Positions 60,779-64,000 of a stretch of DNA of 64,000 bases are shown here, one piece after another. The DNA is from JAHJQQ01 sp963737555 (GTDB lineage: Bacteria > Pseudomonadota > Gammaproteobacteria > Thiohalobacterales > Thiohalobacteraceae). The notes beneath the pieces were generated by a model. The model did not search any database, was not told where the DNA came from, and was given only the letters and a program-made list of their open reading frames with translations. The position numbers and the translations under genes were made by a program. The stretch is from NCBI GenBank assembly GCA_963737555.1, contig CAVTTB010000007.1, positions 62,001 through 126,000 of the forward strand, written 5' to 3'. How positions within the stretch are numbered: the stretch's first letter is position 1; each line of letters starts with the position of its first letter.

Positions 60779-60932
60779 TTGAATACCTTATATGTGGGGC
60801 TTGCCTGTGCAGTGATTCTCGCACATCAGCGCCTGCGGCGGCAAACCCAGACGTCGTGTGTTTGCTGCGTTTACCTACCGGACGCGGCCCTCTATCCTTG
60901 GCGCCTTCTTAACTGCCTGCGGAGTGACTCAC

Positions 60933-61610
60933 GTGGCCTTGGCCCTGTTCGATCTCGACAATACCCTGCTCGGGGGTGACAGCGATTATCTGTGGGGCCG
61001 CTTCCTGGTCGAACAAGGCATCGTCGACGGTGACAGCTACGAACGCGAGAACCAACGCTTCTATGATCAATACAAGGCCGGCACGCTGGATATCCAGGCC
61101 TTCCTGGCCTTTTCGCTGCGCCCGCTGGCGGAACACCCGCCGGCCCGGTTGCATGGCTGGCGCGAGCAATTCCTTACCCGGCTGATCGACCCCATTGTGT
61201 TGCCGGACGCCCGCGCCCTGGTGGAAAAACACCGCGCCCAAGGCGACACGCTCGTCATCATCACCGCGACCAATCGCTTCGTGACTGCGCCCATCGCCGC
61301 GCGTTTCGGCATCGAACACCTGATCGCCACCGAGGTCGAGATGGACGGCGAGCGCTACACCGGGCGCAGCACCGGCATCCCCTGTTTTAAAGACGGCAAG
61401 GTACAACGCCTGCAACACTGGCTGCGCGAGCATCAGGCCGAACTCAACGGCAGTTGGTTCTACAGCGATTCGCACAACGACCTGCCGCTGTTGGAGCAGG
61501 TCACACATCCCGTCGCCGTCGATCCCGACGACACTCTCGCGCAACATGCTCGCAAACGCGGTTGGCCGATCATCAGTCTGCGGCAGGACTGGATCGGTCC
61601 AGCCATTTGA
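60933..61610 (+). CDS. HAD-IB phosphatase (SerB-like)
   Basis: About 225 residues from GTG 60933, which has GGAG 8 bases upstream; the longer ATG start at 60858 adds residues that do not resemble the family. Motif I is LALFDLDNTLLGGDSD, motif II IITATNR and motif III FYSDSHNDLPLLE. The pattern is a HAD IB phosphatase related to SerB. Histidinol-phosphate or another phosphomonoester could be the substrate; this cannot be told here. It starts a plus-strand run with the transporter genes two bases downstream. Confidence 0.87.
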   Translation: MALALFDLDNTLLGGDSDYLWGRFLVEQGIVDGDSYERENQRFYDQYKAGTLDIQAFLAFSLRPLAEHPPARLHGWREQFLTRLIDPIVLPDARALVEKHRAQGDTLVIITATNRFVTAPIAARFGIEHLIATEVEMDGERYTGRSTGIPCFKDGKVQRLQHWLREHQAELNGSWFYSDSHNDLPLLEQVTHPVAVDPDDTLAQHARKRGWPIISLRQDWIGPAI

Positions 61611-61612
61611 TC

Positions 61613-62596
61613 ATGCTGCGACCCGCATCGCTGTTCGGTTTGTTACTGCTGGCCTGTCTGGCGGGGCTGATGAGTGCGTTGCTGATCGGCAGTGTCTCGT
61701 TGCCAAGTACGGATGTCTTCGCGGCGCTGATCGGAAATCCCAGCGAACCGCAACACAGCATCGTCTGGCAATTGCGCCTGCCGCGCGCACTCAGCGCCTT
61801 TACCGTCGGCGGTCTGTTGGCGTTGAGCGGCGCCTTGTTGCAAGTGCTGTTACGTAATCCGCTCGCCGATCCCTATGTGCTCGGCACCTCCGGCGGTGCG
61901 GCGGTCGGCGCCTTGCTCGCCATGCTGGCGGGACTCTCCGGTGCATGGCTGAACGGCAGCGCCTTCGTCGGCGCGGTGTTCGCGACGTTCCTGGTATTCG
62001 GACTCGCACGTCGCGACGGCGACTGGTCGGCGGCGCGCCTGTTGCTCACCGGCATTATTATCGCCAGCGGCTGGGGCGCGTTGATCGCATTCATCCTCAC
62101 CATCGCCCCGGAACACAATCTGCGCGGCATGTTGTTCTGGTTGATGGGTGATCTCGTTGCAGGGGATATTCCTTGGCTGCATCTATTCCTGCTCTGCGCC
62201 GTACTCGCCATCAGTTGGCTGCTCGCGCGACCGCTCAATCTGCTGGCGCGTGGCGAAATGCAGGCACGCACACTCGGCGTCGCCGTCGCGCCATTGCGCA
62301 ACACGCTCTACATCCTCGCCGCGCTCAGCACCGCAAGCGCGGTGACACTCGCCGGCAGTGTCGGCTTTGTCGGTTTGGTGGTGCCGCATCTGTTACGGCT
62401 AGCCGGCGCACGCGATCAACGCGTGTTGTTGCCCGCGTGCGTCCTGGCCGGTGGCACGCTGTTAGTGATCGCCGACACACTCGCGCGCACACTGTGGGCA
62501 CCGCAGCAATTACCGGTCGGCATTCTCACCGCCGCGATCGGCATTCCGCTGTTTCTGCTGTTGCTGTTGAAGCAGCGCGCGGACATTCACACATGA
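61613..62596 (+). CDS. FecCD/BtuC-type ABC permease
   Basis: 327 residues with about 10 membrane segments. Recognised by QLRLPRALSAFTVGGLLALSGALLQ, RNPLADPYVLGTSGGAAVGA, and GFVGLVVPHLLRLA, the FecCD/BtuC family that imports siderophores, haem or cobalamin. No binding protein or TonB receptor is in the window. Its stop overlaps the ATP-binding gene start (ATGA). Confidence 0.92.
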   Translation: MLRPASLFGLLLLACLAGLMSALLIGSVSLPSTDVFAALIGNPSEPQHSIVWQLRLPRALSAFTVGGLLALSGALLQVLLRNPLADPYVLGTSGGAAVGALLAMLAGLSGAWLNGSAFVGAVFATFLVFGLARRDGDWSAARLLLTGIIIASGWGALIAFILTIAPEHNLRGMLFWLMGDLVAGDIPWLHLFLLCAVLAISWLLARPLNLLARGEMQARTLGVAVAPLRNTLYILAALSTASAVTLAGSVGFVGLVVPHLLRLAGARDQRVLLPACVLAGGTLLVIADTLARTLWAPQQLPVGILTAAIGIPLFLLLLLKQRADIHT

Positions 62597-63374
62597 GCGT
62601 GCTTGCGCTCGATAAAGTGAGCCTACGCATCGGCACCGTGGATGTGTGTCACGCACTCGATGTCACCTTCAACCCCGGCGAATGCTGGGCGATCCTCGGT
62701 CGCAACGGCACCGGCAAGACCACCTTGCTGCATACCCTGGCCGGTCTGCGCGCAACTGATAACGGATCGATCCTGCTCGATGGCGCCGCCATCGAACAGC
62801 TACCCCGCCGACGTATCGCGCAACACGTGGGACTGTTACCGCAAGACAGTCACGATCCGTTTCCCGCCACCGTCTTGGAAACCGCACTGCTCGGCCGTCA
62901 CCCGCATCTGTCACCGTGGGCGTGGGAGTCCGCCGAAGATCGCGCCCTGGCCCGCGCCGCGCTCGCACAGGTCGGACTTGTCGATTGGGATGCGCGCACG
63001 CTGGCAACACTCTCCGGCGGTGAACGCCGTCGCGTCGCGCTCGCCACTTTGCTCACGCAAGACCCCGATATTCTGTTATTGGATGAACCGACCAACCATC
63101 TCGACCTGCATCACCAAGTGGCATTGCTGGATCTGCTCGCCCGTCAAGCCCGCGAACGGGCAAGATCGTCATCATGGTGCTGCACGATCTGAATCTCGCC
63201 GCGCGCTTCGCCGATCATTGCCTGTTGTTATACGGCGATGGCAATGTCTGCGCGGGGACATGTGATGAAATACTGGAGACACCTGTTCTGGAACGGCTCT
63301 ACAACCAACCATTGCGGAAAATCAGCGATAAAACCGTCGGCATGGCTGCCGGCCTGATTACTCATATTCATTAA
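62593..63374 (+). CDS. ABC transporter ATP-binding protein, FecE/BtuD type (frameshifted)
   Basis: About 260 residues. Walker A is LGRNGTGKTTLLH, signature TLSGGERRRVALA, Walker B ILLLDEPTNHLD. The frame changes near 63155-63165; the other frame reads GKIVIMVLHDLNLAARFADH, holding the switch histidine of VLHDLN. It partners with the permease upstream for iron-chelate or cobalamin uptake. It ends LRKISDKTVGMAAGLITHIH. Confidence 0.9.
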
Positions 63375-63401
63375 ACACCAGCACACACAAAGGAGAGCTT
63401 C

Positions 63402-64000
63402 GTGGCGATCAATGGGTGCGAACTCAGAGTCATAGAATATCTAATCGACAGTCTCACCGAGAGCCTCGGACGGCGACCCAGAACCCTGCTTTTGGGTTAC
63501 CCCGACATATTGGTGCTGGAACAGACTTTTTCGAACCTTAACCTGTCTATCGACTGGTCTGAAATCCCCAAACGCAAAAGCAGCCGCGATATATGGAGTA
63601 ATCATGGGCGCGATTTTGGTGATTATCCTATGTGCGAATCGAAAGCACTCCTGAATGCCTTAGGTTCCGATTGCGTCGTACTGGATGCATTGTCATGGGG
63701 CGGAGAAGATTTCGTTGTCGACCTGAACCTGCCTTTGTCTGAAGCGCCAGCGTGTGGAGTTGGGCAGCTTTGATTTGATCATTGATCCGGGCACAGTTGA
63801 GCACTGTTTCAATATCGCGCAGGCGTTCTTGAATATTGAGCGGTTACTTGCACCCTCGGGTTTTATCTACCACCAGGCAGCGGTCGCCTTTCCGAATCAC
63901 GGATTTTGGAGCATAAGTCCAACGGCTTTTTTTGATTTTTATGACAGTCGGAATTTTGTTCTAGGCGCGCCTTATGTATGGAGGGGCACGTGTGACAAGG
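63402..64000 (+). CDS. Methyltransferase-like protein, frameshifted and cut by the window end
   Basis: GTG start at 63402 with AAAGGAGAG upstream. The first 113 codons (RTLLLGYPDILVLEQTF, SDCVVLDALSWGGEDFVVDLN) and, after a frame change near 63745-63755, VELGSFDLIIDPGTVEHCFN and LLAPSGFIYHQAAVAFPNHGFW form a class I methyltransferase-like fold, where IIDPGTVEHC takes the place of motif IV. The C-terminus lies outside the window. The glycine-rich SAM motif is weak. A sugar- or small-molecule methyltransferase is possible but not certain. Confidence 0.55.

Overview
The window is about 64 kb of GC-rich (roughly 58-60 % by eye) chromosome from a free-living gammaproteobacterium, very probably a sulfur oxidiser. 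The evidence is: conserved gammaproteobacterial clusters (lolB-ispE-tRNA-Gln-prs-rplY-pth-ychF; hemA-prfA; rppH-ptsP; argC-erpA; lexA-imuA; birA-coaX-SPOR); a 16S-Ile-Ala-23S-5S rRNA operon; and sulfide/sulfur genes (fccA-fccB sulfide dehydrogenase, a secreted DsrE-like protein, several small c-type cytochromes, periplasmic thioredoxin-like proteins). The species cannot be named from this alone.

Layout. 1-3.0 kb: potassium transporter kup and a broken hypothetical gene. 3.1-4.8 kb: fccAB (minus). 4.8-5.24 kb: palindromic repeats leading into a foreign-looking, AT-rich gene with a PD-(D/E)XK nuclease motif. 5.9-9.8 kb: hrpA (minus). 10-12.6 kb: tandem-thioredoxin protein, DsrE-like protein and two monohaem cytochromes. 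12.7-16.5 kb: a MerR regulator, then an unusual operon of a ParA ATPase fused to a glycogen-binding (AMPK/CBM48) domain, a MinD/FlhG-like protein with no P-loop, an unknown protein and a double-receiver protein. 16.7-20.3 kb: UMF1-type transporter, Sel1/SPOR protein, TRAP binding protein. 20.4-27.7 kb: a minus-strand housekeeping run with tRNA-Met and tRNA-Gln, including a second tRNA-Gln gene whose T-loop carries an 85-bp insert. 27.9-34.5 kb: hemA, prfA, phnA-like, lipoproteins, DUF4197, prmC. 34.6-39.3 kb: conserved small protein, imuA, lexA with two SOS boxes, tRNA-Thr, SPOR protein, coaX, birA. 39.6-46.1 kb: small conserved protein, CBS protein and the rRNA operon with its promoter. 46.3-55.0 kb: tyrS, M23 peptidase, anmK, citrate synthase, erpA, argC, DUF4126, TlpA-like thioredoxin, hemJ. 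55.1-57.8 kb: a Fur-box-like site, porin, FMN-binding protein and PepSY protein, a probable iron-linked redox operon. 57.8-64 kb: ptsP, rppH, HAD hydrolase, FecCD/BtuCD-type transporter, and a methyltransferase-like gene cut by the window edge.

Sequence quality. About 23 frame breaks interrupt otherwise well-conserved genes (hrpA x4, porin x4, ispE x3, and one each in fccB, ychF, rplY, ptsP, hemJ and others). Several are repaired by removing one base from a short homopolymer, so insertion-type assembly errors are more likely than real pseudogenes. Broken genes are therefore given as single CDS spans with the break noted.

How the genes fit together. Sulfide oxidation by FccAB would feed electrons to small c-type cytochromes, with thioredoxin-like and DsrE-like proteins handling periplasmic sulfur or thiols. 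The most novel-looking content is the ParA-glycogen-binding operon at 13.3-16.5 kb and the T-loop inserts in tRNA-Gln sequences at 24.05-24.5 kb.
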